Origin: Chara braunii
Taxonomy: Eukaryota; Streptophyta; Charophyceae; Charales; Characeae
DNA length: 21,497 nucleotides
Reading direction: 5' to 3'
Assembly (NCBI GenBank): GCA_003427395.1
Contig: BFEA01000403.1
Location: 1,459,669-1,481,165 of the forward strand
In this document: positions 9,680 to 18,586 of the stretch, one piece after another
How positions within the stretch are numbered: the stretch's first letter is position 1
Layout of the letters: every line of letters begins with the position of its first letter
Position numbers and translations under genes: made by a program
Notes under the pieces: generated by a model
Databases searched by the model: none
Told to the model about the DNA's origin: nothing
Seen by the model: only the letters and a program-made list of their open reading frames with translations

Positions 9680-10550
9680 AGGCCACCCAAACTTATGGGA
9701 CATGCCTAACCTAGCCAATATGTACACAAACACAGGGTACAACAACTTTTCTCTTCTTTGGGCATATGACTAGGCCACCCCAGTCGCCCTGAACTGTTTA
9801 AGATATCCAACTTATATATAATTGTCTTCCCTTTATCTTTTAAGGCTGCATAGGACTGAACTAACTTAAGTTCATCCTGCCCCAACTTACCACCAGTTAT
9901 ATTCTTAATTATACTCTCTTCAGGTTGTGATAGGCGATAGTCTGACCACCTAAGCTTGTAGAATGGTTTGACTAGCCTGTTCTTAAATATAATAATAATA
10001 GAGTATCACTAAATTATAATCTTTGGGTTCCAACATGTGCGAGGCTTTGAGTCAGACCACCTGAACTTTTAGAACAGTCTGACTCTCTGCCTAGTTCGTT
10101 TCTCTCTTATCCAATCTGTGTGTGGCATTGGGCTAGATCACCTGAACTTATAGAACGATCTGCCCTCTTTCAGGTTATTTTTCTCATAATAAAAGCAGGA
10201 AGAGGCTGATCCACCTAAACTTATAGAACGACTTAGACCCCCTCGTTCAGAACCAAATAAAAGGAGGAAACCAAAAAATAACCAAGGCAACCAAGACACC
10301 TGAACTTACAGAATGCACTTGGTCCCTGAAAAGTCAACCACAGTTAGCCCTCACAAGTCAGAGCAACCAGGCCACCTAAACTTATAGAATGGCTTGGTTC
10401 TCAAAGCAGTTCCACAACACTGGGTCTCCCCAAACTTATGGGGACTTCCCAGCCTCCAGAGCAATTAGACCCTCTAAAGGGTCTGACGCTCCACTCAAGC
10501 CAAAATAAACATAGCGCTGAGTCTCCCCAAACTTATGGGGACCTCCCAGC
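9680..10550. repeat. Hairpin array: conserved loop, changing arms (about 9 units)
   Basis: A core like CCACCTAAACTTATAGAA recurs, and the arms around it pair differently in each unit. Best cases: 9932-9948 with 9964-9978 (AGGC, TAGTC and ACCA blocks); 10042-10057 with 10077-10092 (13 of 16 pairs); 10130-10139 GGGCTAGATC with 10157-10165 GATCTGCCC (one bulged T); 10285-10295 with 10318-10327 (ACCAAG/CTTGGT core); 10365-10374 AACCAGGCCA with 10390-10399 TGGCTTGGTT (ten pairs, one G·T). Units at 10420-10452 and 10516-10550 have the inner stem TCCCC/GGGGA around AAACTTAT and outer stems CTGGG/CCCAG and GCTG/CAGC. Units at 9680-9707 and 10204-10239 are weaker. 9760-9789 forms a different hairpin (GGGC and GACT with AGTC and GCCC). 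Spacing is about 57-110 bp. Confidence 0.8.
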
Positions 10551-10559
10551 CTTAATGAC

Positions 10560-11060
10560 CCACTCAACCATCATACAAAACAACTTCCCATCCTGCCCTT
10601 TCCCAGATGCAATTTCTTTTTACAATCCGCTTTCAGTCAATCAATAAAACTGAAATTGAGCTTTGCACGCATTCCTTTACTTAATCTGGGTTTATGTCCC
10701 TGAAAGTCAAACAAAAGTCGAAGTAAGGCTGCATACCATATATTCAGTCAGCAAGCAATGCGTAATACAGATAGGGCTATAATTTGGGTTTATAGAGAGG
10801 AAGCAATAGTTACCTTTCAGTTCCCTGCTTTCCGAACTCCTCAAGAGTTCCGGCAGAGCTCCCGCAATCGGTGGGTTGACTCCCCACAGAGTTTTGCTTT
10901 GGTCATAGGGGTCGCAATCCCGCCTGCCGCCTTCCTCTCGTAACCAGGATTAGAATTAGAGTAAGAAGGGCAGAAGGAGGGGTTTCAGACTCTCGAGATA
11001 CAAGAGAGGGACAGACTCAACTCTCTGGAGAGGGCCTTGATATCTTCACTCTCCTGAGGG
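10560..11060. repeat. Conserved LTR block D2, element 1 version
   Basis: Aligns with 16500-17010 of element 2 at high similarity. It includes GTGGG/CCCAC at 10871-10887 (same in element 2 at 16812-16828) and GAACTC-CTCAA-GAGTTC at 10834-10850. At the latter site element 2 has different arms that still pair (16776-16790). No frame is conserved between the copies, which argues against coding. Confidence 0.65.
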
Positions 11061-12930
11061 CTCCGCAATGATGACCAACATGCGCAACCGCTAGTCAAAC
11101 TGAGTCAAATTGTTGACGGCCGGTACTCTGACAACGTTTCAAGCCACAACAATAACCCTCTTCATGAGCCTGATCATGCCACCCAGTCCACTCTACCTCT
11201 GTCTCGAACAGCACTGCCGCTGGCAATAGTGCACCTCTCCCCCGTACCTCGTCAAACTGCTGGCAACGTGTAGCAACTCACTCAAGTTTTTGCTCTCCTC
11301 AGGTTGCAGAAGTAGCCCTTACATAAAGCCGAGTCATTCCCCTAAGCTGTAGTAATCATGTGTCGCTGTCACGCCCCAGTACGAATACAACAACAGTTCT
11401 GTCAATACCTCGTGCCTAGCAACCACTCACAACAGCGTGTGTCTGCATTACAACTCAGCAATCTGTAACAGCTCGCCGACACGCGTGCCCAACAGTCGTG
11501 CGCAACTGCACAGCGAAAAACAGGAGGCAGTAGCAAGTCAACCAAGCACAGTCAATCACAAGACTGCAACGGTTGCAACCTTGTCATCCAGCAGCGTGCA
11601 GTAGCATCCAGCAGCATCCAACAGCTAACATCCAGCAGCATCCAACAGCTAGCATCCAGCAGCATCCAGCCACAGTCAGCAGGCGAATCTGCAGCCTCTG
11701 TGTTCTTGCCCCCTCCACCCTTTAACCAATAGGTAAGTCTGTACCTCCGACGCTGGCCCGTTACCGCATAGGCTGGTAATATACGCAGGTGAGGAGGGGT
11801 AATATGGCAGCAAGGCAGCGAGGCACGAGGCAGCACCAATGACCCGGTCACACCGCACAGTGAACTTAGCAGCCTGCCAAGCACCACATACAAAGCAAGC
11901 GGGGCCCATGCAGTAGAACAGTGGTGGAACGCAGGTGGGAACACAATGGGAATCCCACAAAAATACCGTGCGTATTGCAATCGTGCCTGGCCAGAACATA
12001 CTGCAGTAGATCACGACACCAAAATACTAGTACCACCACGCCACAATTAAGGATGCACGATACCAACCACAGTCAAAGACAGCGACATACTGGCAACAAC
12101 AAGTGGCTGCGATACTCTGCGACTCACACAAAAAAAACGAGCAGCATGGTTCAGCAAGCAGCATGGACCATAACTTGATGTACACCGGCCATGACTCCTG
12201 AGCATAGGCTACCAGGTTGCCGTCCGATTCGCACAGCCTGTAAGCATCATACACAGTTGTTGTGGACAGTACGGCACACAGAGAAGCCCCAACATCGCCT
12301 TCCGTGGCTGCCTGACCCCCACTATTCAAACTGCGTCGAGCCAACTATGTAAACGAAAATGAGACTTTTGCTTGCACAGACAGCTATGCGCACGGTCAGC
12401 CCTCCACCTGCCTTTTGCTGTTCAGCACTGTAACCCAACCCTCTGTCTGTCTTCTGGCTCTGTTACCCCGCCGCACAGGCTACTTCTATCCTCGTTCATT
12501 ACGCTATCCCAGTGTACTCCGCAAACTGACTCAAAGGGCTGACTGGGGATGACCACGACGATCATGAATGAGCCTACGACACGAGTGGCCACGAGAAGTG
12601 ACAGCAGCCCCACCTGATGACTTATTGGATGGGCCGGAAAAGAATGGGGAAAGATTCACCCTACACTTCCCTGTCCTATGTTAGTACGCAGGTTACCCCC
12701 GTAGCTCGTGCACCTTTGTCCTTGGGTTCTAAACACGTTAGGCTCGAAGCCCGACCAGATTCGCACGACCCGGTGTTACTTCTTCCTACCCCGTTCGACC
12801 GCACTTCTTTCAGAGCGCGCAACCCCTGCTTCGTCGGCTTGCCCGAGAAGGCATAGAGACAGGTCACTTTCGACAGGCAACCGGAAAGATCATAACAAGG
12901 GATTGCTCCTTTTGAAAAGGTAGCCAAAAT
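11060..12930. other. Long LTR segment without recognised features
   Basis: About 1.9 kb of CA/CAG-rich sequence lie between two well-aligned LTR blocks. The corresponding segment of element 2 (17010-17965) is half as long and I cannot align it reliably. Short frames on both strands look compositional. It holds the 24-bp tandem repeat at 11605-11673 and a near-palindrome CCTTTT-G-AAAAGG at 12908-12920. A nested insertion here is possible but I see no termini. Confidence 0.4.
11605..11673. repeat. 24-bp tandem repeat, nearly three units
   Basis: Units of CATCCAGCAGCATCCAACAG plus CTAA or CTAG begin at 11605, 11629 and 11653, the last one partial. A related half-unit starts at 11585. Itself composed of two 10-mers (CATCCAGCAG and CATCCAACAG), so it grew from a shorter minisatellite. 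Confidence 0.85.
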
Positions 12931-12932
12931 CA

Positions 12933-12969
12933 GAATGAATCTTCCGCTAAAACGCGGATAGGTTCATTC
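12933..12969. repeat. Two-part hairpin conserved in elements 1 and 2
   Basis: GAATGAA (12933-12939) pairs with TTCATTC (12963-12969), and inside it TCCGC (12943-12947) pairs with GCGGA (12954-12958) around TAAAAC. The element 2 copy at 17974-18004 keeps both parts: TGAAT/ATTCA and TTCGC/GCGGA, with one T·G pair. Confidence 0.65.
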
Positions 12970-13261
12970 TCCCTCTCACAACCCTTTCCTCTTCACTCCT
13001 ACTCTACGCTTGTTCTATCTTCGAACTAACTTCGCCATCTGATTCGTTTTACCCAAGAATCCCCGTTCATCATCTTCTCTCCACGTCTCTCTCGTTCGCA
13101 CCAAAGTGTGATCGACGAATGACACTCTCTTCCCCATAGCCAACCTCCCTCTATCGGGCACACTTCTGTCATCTAGCTCTCTCTCCCTCTACAGTCAGTC
13201 AAAACTAACGTGAAATTCGAACTCGGCCCTCATCAAAAACTCTTACCTACTATTTTTTTCC

Positions 13262-13285
13262 GCTCGTTTCCATTGAGAAACGGGT
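13262..13285. repeat. Hairpin of the GATTCC-type family, variant arms
   Basis: GCTCGTTTC (13262-13270) pairs with GAAACGGGT (13277-13285), with two G·T pairs, around CATTGA. It follows the same AAAAACTCTTAC-type lead sequence seen before the other members. Confidence 0.6.
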
Positions 13286-13484
13286 CTGGCACAGACCGCC
13301 GACCTCAGACATAGCTACCTTCCTACTACCTCCACGCAGCCTATAACCCTCATAGCTCCAGATCTATTGCTCCACTGCCCAATCCGACCCCGACAGTCAA
13401 CTCGCGACACCCAAAAACCCCCATTCAGAGCTTTACTTCAATGAAATCGGTTAAGGAATGGCCGAGATACGACAATTTTTGTTC

Positions 13485-14976
13485 CCCCCTATATCTGCTT
13501 CCGCCATCACCCGCGCACTAACTTTTCTTCTAACCTCCCTTTCTATTGGCTCTCCACTAAAACTGATGTTAGATTCAGTTTCACCTTACCCCAAAACCTC
13601 TACTTAACATCTCCCCCCGCCTGATTCCACAAAGGAACGGGCGGGCTACATAACCTTCACTCCCGCCATGCCTACTCCCTCCGTCATTGCGCTCCTCTTT
13701 GCCATGCATGTACCCGACGCACTTTCCCGTTCAGATTCATCCCCCTCTTCCTCCTCTGTTGTGCCTTGCCCGCTACCTGCCCAACGCTGCTAGTCTCCTT
13801 CGCTGCCTCTTCCTGTGACTTCTGGCTCAGCGCAACTCTACCCTTCTCCTTCCTCTATCCGACAACGCCCAATGCCTCCTCACCGTTTTGTCTGTGCCTT
13901 GACACAGCGGCCCTCCCGGTTGCTCGAGCCGGCCAAAGAGAGACTCCGGGGAAAACAGACTATAGCCTAGTTCGTTCGGTTTTTCGCCCCTGCGCGCCGG
14001 TCCGACCGATGTTCTGGAGATCCGCACTACTCCCTTTTTACTGTGCCACCCCACAGGCTTCCACTGTCCCACTGCCCCGATATCTGCTGTGCCACTCCCC
14101 ACCCCTTCGCGGTTATGATTGTCAACCTGCTACAGCCTCCTCCGAGTAGCATTGAACAGGGACTATTGAAGTTCAAGGAGAGGACCAGAGAGGCGGCATG
14201 GTGACTGGCCCACCGAAGAGGCCCGACCCTGATGCTACCTGCCGCCCCCTTGCCGGTATCAACCACTTGCTGCAGCAGGTAGTACACCTACTGGTGGGTG
14301 CAGCCCCCGCACGTTCCCTTGTTGGAGGTTTGAGCATGGGTGTGGCTGCTGTGGGGTTTTCCCATAATCCGCAGCCTGTCGCCGTACCGCTGCGGCTTCC
14401 CCACAACGCCCCGGCTGCTTTGCCCCTCTGCGCCCAGGCACCGGTCACCATTTTTTTTTTTTTTTTTATTTTTATTGTCCCAACGGGCACGCTTACACAC
14501 AAACCTCTCACAGCAAATGGTGGGGAGTGGACGGTGCACCGCATCGGCTGGCCCCGCTCTTAGTCGTTTCTCCTAAGCCGTGGGCTAACCTGGCGGCCTC
14601 GTACCCAAGGTCGTCGACTATCGTGTCGGCTACCCGTGCGGGACAATAGCGCAACAGGGTCAGGCGTGTCGTTCCCAACATCGATCTCGGGATCGACCAC
14701 CGAGTCAAAGGCAGTGAAATAAAGGTAGGAATAAATAAAAATAAAAATACCAGTACACAAAAAATAATAAATACCGGCCCTACCGGGAAATCACTAAACA
14801 AAGGGGACGAGGGGCTACACGCCCCACTGGCCTGCGACGCTGCGGACACCCGACCTGCACATGGCTGCATCTTGCCGTCGATACCCCGCGTGTGCCACTC
14901 AACTACGGACAAGGCCACACCGGCGTAACTTGCAAAAAGTACTCCATATACCCTTGTAAGGGTATTTGGCATGACA
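13485..14976 (-). repeat. Right-hand copy of the LTR-terminal part (direct repeat of 1-1494)
   Basis: This is the same segment as 1-1494, at the distal end of the 5' LTR. Offsets run from 13484 at the start to 13482 at the end, so there are only small indels, mainly in the T-run (967-991 versus 14451-14476). It includes the hairpin 13616-13645. A small ATG-initiated frame at 13668-13793 is cut to 21 codons in the left copy (184-249) and is not called as a gene. Confidence 0.85.
13616..13645. repeat. Hairpin of the GATTCC-NNNAA-GGAAC family, LTR copy
   Basis: Equivalent of 132-161. Arms CCCGCCTG and CGGGCGGG are unchanged, and the loop is ACAAA instead of ACTAA. Confidence 0.75.
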
Positions 14977-15415
14977 CTGCGAGCCCCTACAACAGAATAG
15001 GGCCTACGTGATGCACGAATTACCTCCACCTTACGAGAGTTGTCACCTCCCTTCGGTGGGCGTATCTCCGCCGAGCTACCAGTCCATAGTACGAAAGCTG
15101 ATTAGTTGCAATCGCAGAGGTGGACCAGCCGAGGGCGTTTCTCGTTCGCTGTAGCACAGGGGGTACGTGCGGTAATACGATTCTATCGGACTCGCACGAG
15201 GGCCGGCATCTTGGGGGGCTGAGGTCCCAAGCGAGGCGCGTTGCCGGTCGACTACGACGTATCCCACTCACCTCGCATACACCATACTATAAATACAGAA
15301 ACAAAACGCACACACACACACATCAAAACAACGCACACAACCCTCCTAGTCCCTTAGTAGTCATCCCATAACTTTCCGTGGTGAAAATCGGATAGGCGTC
15401 GCGCGCAAGTCGTAA

Positions 15416-15430
15416 TATAAAACCGCGCGG
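15416..15430 (+). promoter_or_regulatory. Conserved TATA-like motif, element 2 copy
   Basis: Identical TATAAAACCGCGCGG core to 7696-7710 in a copy about 20% diverged, followed by the same CTAACTCATATCGAC stretch. Conservation is suggestive; function unproven. Confidence 0.4.
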
Positions 15431-15544
15431 CGCAGGGCTAACTCATATCGACTAGCAATGCTAACGTACGCAAGCAGTCGTGACGATGGAGTACTATGTA
15501 GTACTCATACTCACGCGGACCTCGTTAAACCCGAGGGCCGCATT

Positions 15545-15786
15545 CGACACTCAAGTGTCGGCTTACACACGCCTTGAGGGTTAATCTCTCGACGCTGGAC
15601 AACCGCCATGTGCGGTTGAAGACCACACACCCTCTTCTGCACCCTGTGCAGAGTGGGTGGTACACAGGTCCATATCTGTGGTGGCAGTCATTTCTTGCTA
15701 CCTTGGAGAAGAGCCCTACTCCAGGCCTGGACAGAAGTCAAGGGGTTTGACTTTGACGGTTGTCACGGACTACAACGTCCAACAAA
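15545..15786. repeat. Hairpin cluster of LTR block C, element 2 version
   Basis: (1) CGACAC/GTGTCG, 15545-15560. (2) CAACCGC/GCGGTTG, loop CATGT, 15600-15618, perfect. (3) TCTGCAC/GTGCAGA, loop CCT, 15636-15652, perfect. (4) CACAG/CTGTG, 15663-15680. (6) GGAC/GTCC near 15767-15780. Positions correspond to the element 1 cluster at 7826-8053, but the arms of 2, 3 and 4 are different sequences. Confidence 0.75.
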
Positions 15787-16142
15787 AAGAACTCTAAAAA
15801 GCAAGGGATAAAAGAGGGTCTTCCTTTTCTCTCGAACCCTAATCCGGCTTACCCTCGCGCACGATCGCAGTAAGCCGCGCGCATACCCAAAACACATATA
15901 AATATATACATCAGGCTTATTTATATAGGACAATCACTTCTCACAGTCGCCGTGAGACTCCTCTCAGCCATATATGTATGTAATCGCAGGCAGTCACATC
16001 CAGAGTCCGAACCACAAACATACCTGCAATCACATCAAAGATTCAACAAAGGTCCACGCACTACGTGGGATCAACTTCAACCATTCTCTATGCTCATACC
16101 CCTTGCTTTAGGTTGAGTGGCAATAGTGGATTGGAGTTGAAT

Positions 16143-17010
16143 CGTAAACCGACGAATTGGCAACCGACCAGTTATCAGTGATAACAGAAGATGATCCTCA
16201 TAGGATCAGGCAGAATCTAGTCCAAATCCTGAATCAATCGATCAAGAGGACCTGTAACACAAGACAGGTCAATCCCCAAGGTTAAACATATAAGTCCATG
16301 GAGAATAATCCCCATATCATGATCTCACTCAAACATCCTAATTAACTAACCCTAAATCTACCTCTAAGCCAGTGCCCAAAGCAAAGGTAGACTAATGGCA
16401 GGATCTCCCCTATTCAGGGTGGATCGTCTGAATTGCCACCCGTCAAAATATAATCTATCTCCTTTAAACTAAGAAAATTTCGGCAGCGCCTGACCCTATA
16501 AGACCCGTTGAAACGCAAACAGAACTGCCTTCCTCCCAACCTTCCCCCTGATGCAATCCCTTGTGACAGTCTACTTTCAGACAAACAAGAAACTGAAGCT
16601 GCCACTATACATGCATTCCTTTACTTAGCCTGATTTGTGTCCTAAAAGTCAAACCAAAGTCAAAGTGGGGATACATGCCGTACTCAGTCAAAACACAACA
16701 GGCGGTATAAATAGAGGCTATAATTTGGGTTTATAGCGGGAAGGCAACATTTACCTTTCAATTCCCTGCCTCTAAGGCCTCGCGTAGGCTCCGGCAGAGC
16801 TCCCTCAATCGGTGGGTTGACTCCCCACAGAGTCTTGCTGCGGTCCTACGGGTTGCAATCCCGCCTGCCGCCTTCCTCTCATAACCAATAGACCAGACTT
16901 AGAGTAAGAAAGGCAGGTAGAGAGGGGTTTGAGACTCTCAGGTCCAAGAGGGGTGCACTCAGACTCACGTAAGAGGGCTTTGATACCTTGATTCTCCTGA
17001 GGGCCCCGCA
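16143..17010. repeat. LTR blocks D and D2 of element 2, fused by a 1.7-kb deletion
   Basis: 16143-16487 aligns with 8480-8860 and 16500-17010 aligns with 10560-11060. The junction falls in GGCAGCGCC near 16487, inside the first unit of the 122-bp array, so both tandem arrays are absent here. Kept hairpins: 16249-16270, 16357-16391, 16812-16828. Changed arms: 16776-16790. Confidence 0.75.
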
Positions 17011-17965
17011 ATGATGGTCAGGATGCAGCGACAGCTTGATCAGGCAAAAGTCAAACTGCCAACTGTTTGACCCTCTGACGCCCTTCCAACTCGCGGCACT
17101 ATCTCCTCTTGCAGCCCGAACACTCCCCCTACAACACACCTTTACTCCCCGTAGTCCAACTGCAGTCACACGGCGTCGAACAGCTGTACGCAAGGCAGCA
17201 CAATAGCCCATGGCAGTCTCAGCAACCGCTGCTGTGGTACTGCAGTCGAGGCAAACTGTGGGGCCCACAACAAAAGGGCAGCACATGAGGCTTCCACTTC
17301 GCAGCCTGCTCCCCTCTCCTCTATGGTCAATGTGACTTGGTTGGCCACACTTCAAGCGGGGTAGGCAATGATTGCTTGGCCGAAAAGCTCCTACCAAGCC
17401 TTAACAGGCCGCCAGCTCACTGCCTGGCCCACACTCCAACTGCCCCGGTCCAAGGATTCAACTGGAACATGCCCAGCTGACGCGCAGGCTTCAACGTCGT
17501 AACCCGCTCCCTTGTCGCCTTTTCACTCAACAAGGAACAGTGTGCTGGCCAGCGGGCAGGTGGGCAGCTCCAATCTCTGCTACGTCAGTTGATAGGATTG
17601 GTGGCTTCACCGGCTCAGCAGGTAAGCCCCCTTTCATGCCCTCCGCTCTGTACAATGGACGAGCAGTCTTCAGTTCCTTCACCAGCGAGCAAACATGCAG
17701 CGTTCAGACTAGCGGGCGAGCTAAATCTGCATTGGCTGGACGAACCGTTATGCGCCGGCAGCATGGAGCAGGATGAACCTGCCGCTGGGACACGAGCTAG
17801 ATTCATTCGAAGATTGGCTCAGGTGGTACAGGCGAGGTCTCCTTCTTAGACCGGTGGGTCGGGCAGCGCACCGTGCTCAGGTAAGTCTCCAACTTCCGCT
17901 GTTTTTCCTCCCTCTTCAAATGTACGTGACCCAAAGTAAACGAGAACCCTTCATCATTAAGTAAA
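17010..17965. other. LTR segment of element 2 without recognised features
   Basis: CG-rich sequence between D2 and the 17974 hairpin. It carries two GGTAAG-type strings (near 17618 and 17879) that resemble splice donors, and an ATG frame of about 65 codons from 17652. None is supported by a second copy, so I call no gene. Confidence 0.35.
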
Positions 17966-18139
17966 AATCGAAATGAATCTTTCGCTAAAATGCGGATGTA
18001 TTCACTGCTATTTACGAAGCCGTTTTCCTCTTCCTACGCGCAGCCTGTGGCACTAATACGACTAAACTTACTAATTTTGTTCTAAATCTAACCCCTCCCT
18101 CTAACTCGTAGCTATCATAAACCCCGACTTACCACTCAG

Positions 18140-18171
18140 GCTCACTTGATTCCGTCAACAAACGGGTGAGC
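18140..18171. repeat. Hairpin of the GATTCC-type family, arms GCTCAC/GTGAGC
   Basis: GCTCACTTG (18140-18148) pairs with CGGGTGAGC (18163-18171) in nine pairs including two T·G. The geometry matches 132-161 but the arm sequence differs. Confidence 0.7.
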
Positions 18172-18318
18172 TACACAAAGTCTTGTCCCGCCATAGCCTG
18201 TTGGTTCGACATCTTTGCGCAGGCCTTTTCCTCTGTACCGGTTGATCCGCTTATTTGTCCGCAAAACTACCATCACCACTCATCTCGCAGCACATAAAAA
18301 CCCCAACTTACAGTTTTA

Positions 18319-18351
18319 TTTTGCCCAATTTCATAAAGAATTGGGTGAAAA
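18319..18351. repeat. Hairpin of the GATTCC-type family, AT-rich arms
   Basis: TTTT and CCCAATT (18319-18330) pair with AATTGGG and AAAA (18339-18351) around TCATAAAG. It is preceded by AAAAACCCCAACTTAC, as in the other members. Confidence 0.65.
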
Positions 18352-18519
18352 CTCTACTTCTTTTCCCCGCTATACCATTCTACTCCGCCACCTCTCCATT
18401 CCCATCATCCTTCTGCGCAGCCAGGTTTCTTCCTAACTCTCTACCCGCTGATCTATCATTCAAACTAACGACTAATCCAACTTCGCCACCCTAAAAAACC
18501 CCTACTTCAATCTCTACTC

Positions 18520-18545
18520 CGCCCGATTCCGTTAAGGAACGGGCG
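18520..18545. repeat. Hairpin of the GATTCC-type family, arms CGCCCG/CGGGCG
   Basis: CGCCCG (18520-18525) pairs with CGGGCG (18540-18545), and TTCC (18527-18530) pairs with GGAA (18536-18539) around GTTAA, with a bulged A at 18526. Ten pairs. Confidence 0.75.
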
Positions 18546-18586
18546 AACTACCCCTTTTTTTACTCCCACCATCTCCTTCGCCCGCC

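Larger units (their letters stand above)
1..14976 (-). mobile_element. Element 1: LTR retrotransposon with giant LTRs, non-autonomous, left end outside window
   Basis: The element reads on the minus strand. Its 5' LTR is 7094-14976, its internal region is 1495-7093, and the terminal 1494 bases of the 3' LTR are at 1-1494. Seen directly: 1-1494 and 13485-14976 are direct repeats differing at roughly 4-5% of positions by hand count. Both copies stop at the same place (GGCACGACA at 1486-1494, GGCATGACA at 14968-14976). The other LTR edge, TGTCATGC at 7094-7101, is the inverse of GCATGACA and lies two bases from a primer binding site. Gag lies on the same strand as the primer site. No pol domains are recognisable, so it resembles LARD-like or gag-only plant derivatives. 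No clear polypurine tract adjoins position 1495, which is the weakest point of the model. Confidence 0.85.
7094..14976 (-). repeat. Complete 5' LTR of element 1, about 7.9 kb
   Basis: The boundaries are TGTCATGC (7094) and GCATGACA (14976), an 8-base terminal inverted repeat with the canonical TG...CA. Reading left to right it holds a hairpin-rich block beside the primer site (7236-8070), a divergent stretch (8070-8480), a hairpin block (8480-8860), a 122-bp tandem array (8824-9440), a hairpin array (9680-10550), a conserved block (10560-11060), a long segment without recognised features (11060-12930) and a pyrimidine-rich part (12930-14976). At 7883 bp it is unusually long for a plant LTR. 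Nested insertions inside 11060-12930 could have inflated it, since the same segment in element 2 is only about 0.95 kb. Confidence 0.8.

Noticed and set aside
9932-10092. MicroRNA precursors
   Set aside because: Stems are about 9-16 pairs with short loops, well below plant miRNA precursor length, and the arms change between units.
9680-10550. CRISPR-like array
   Set aside because: Repeats are diverged, spacing is irregular, the variable parts pair across the conserved core rather than acting as spacers, and the context is a plant retroelement without cas genes.
12609-12650. Hammerhead ribozyme core starting at CTGATGA
   Set aside because: The bases after it cannot form stem II before the GAAA, and no matching cleavage-side strand was seen.
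13668-13793. Small ATG frame of 41 codons after a CCCGCC context
   Set aside because: The matching frame in the left LTR stops after 21 codons (184-249), so it is not maintained.
15600-15652. Rho-independent terminators (GC hairpins)
   Set aside because: There are no T-runs after the stems and the DNA is eukaryotic in character.
17652-17849. Possible host exon (about 65 codons) next to GGTAAG donor-like strings
   Set aside because: No second copy, no domain and no acceptor can be supported; it sits inside an LTR segment.
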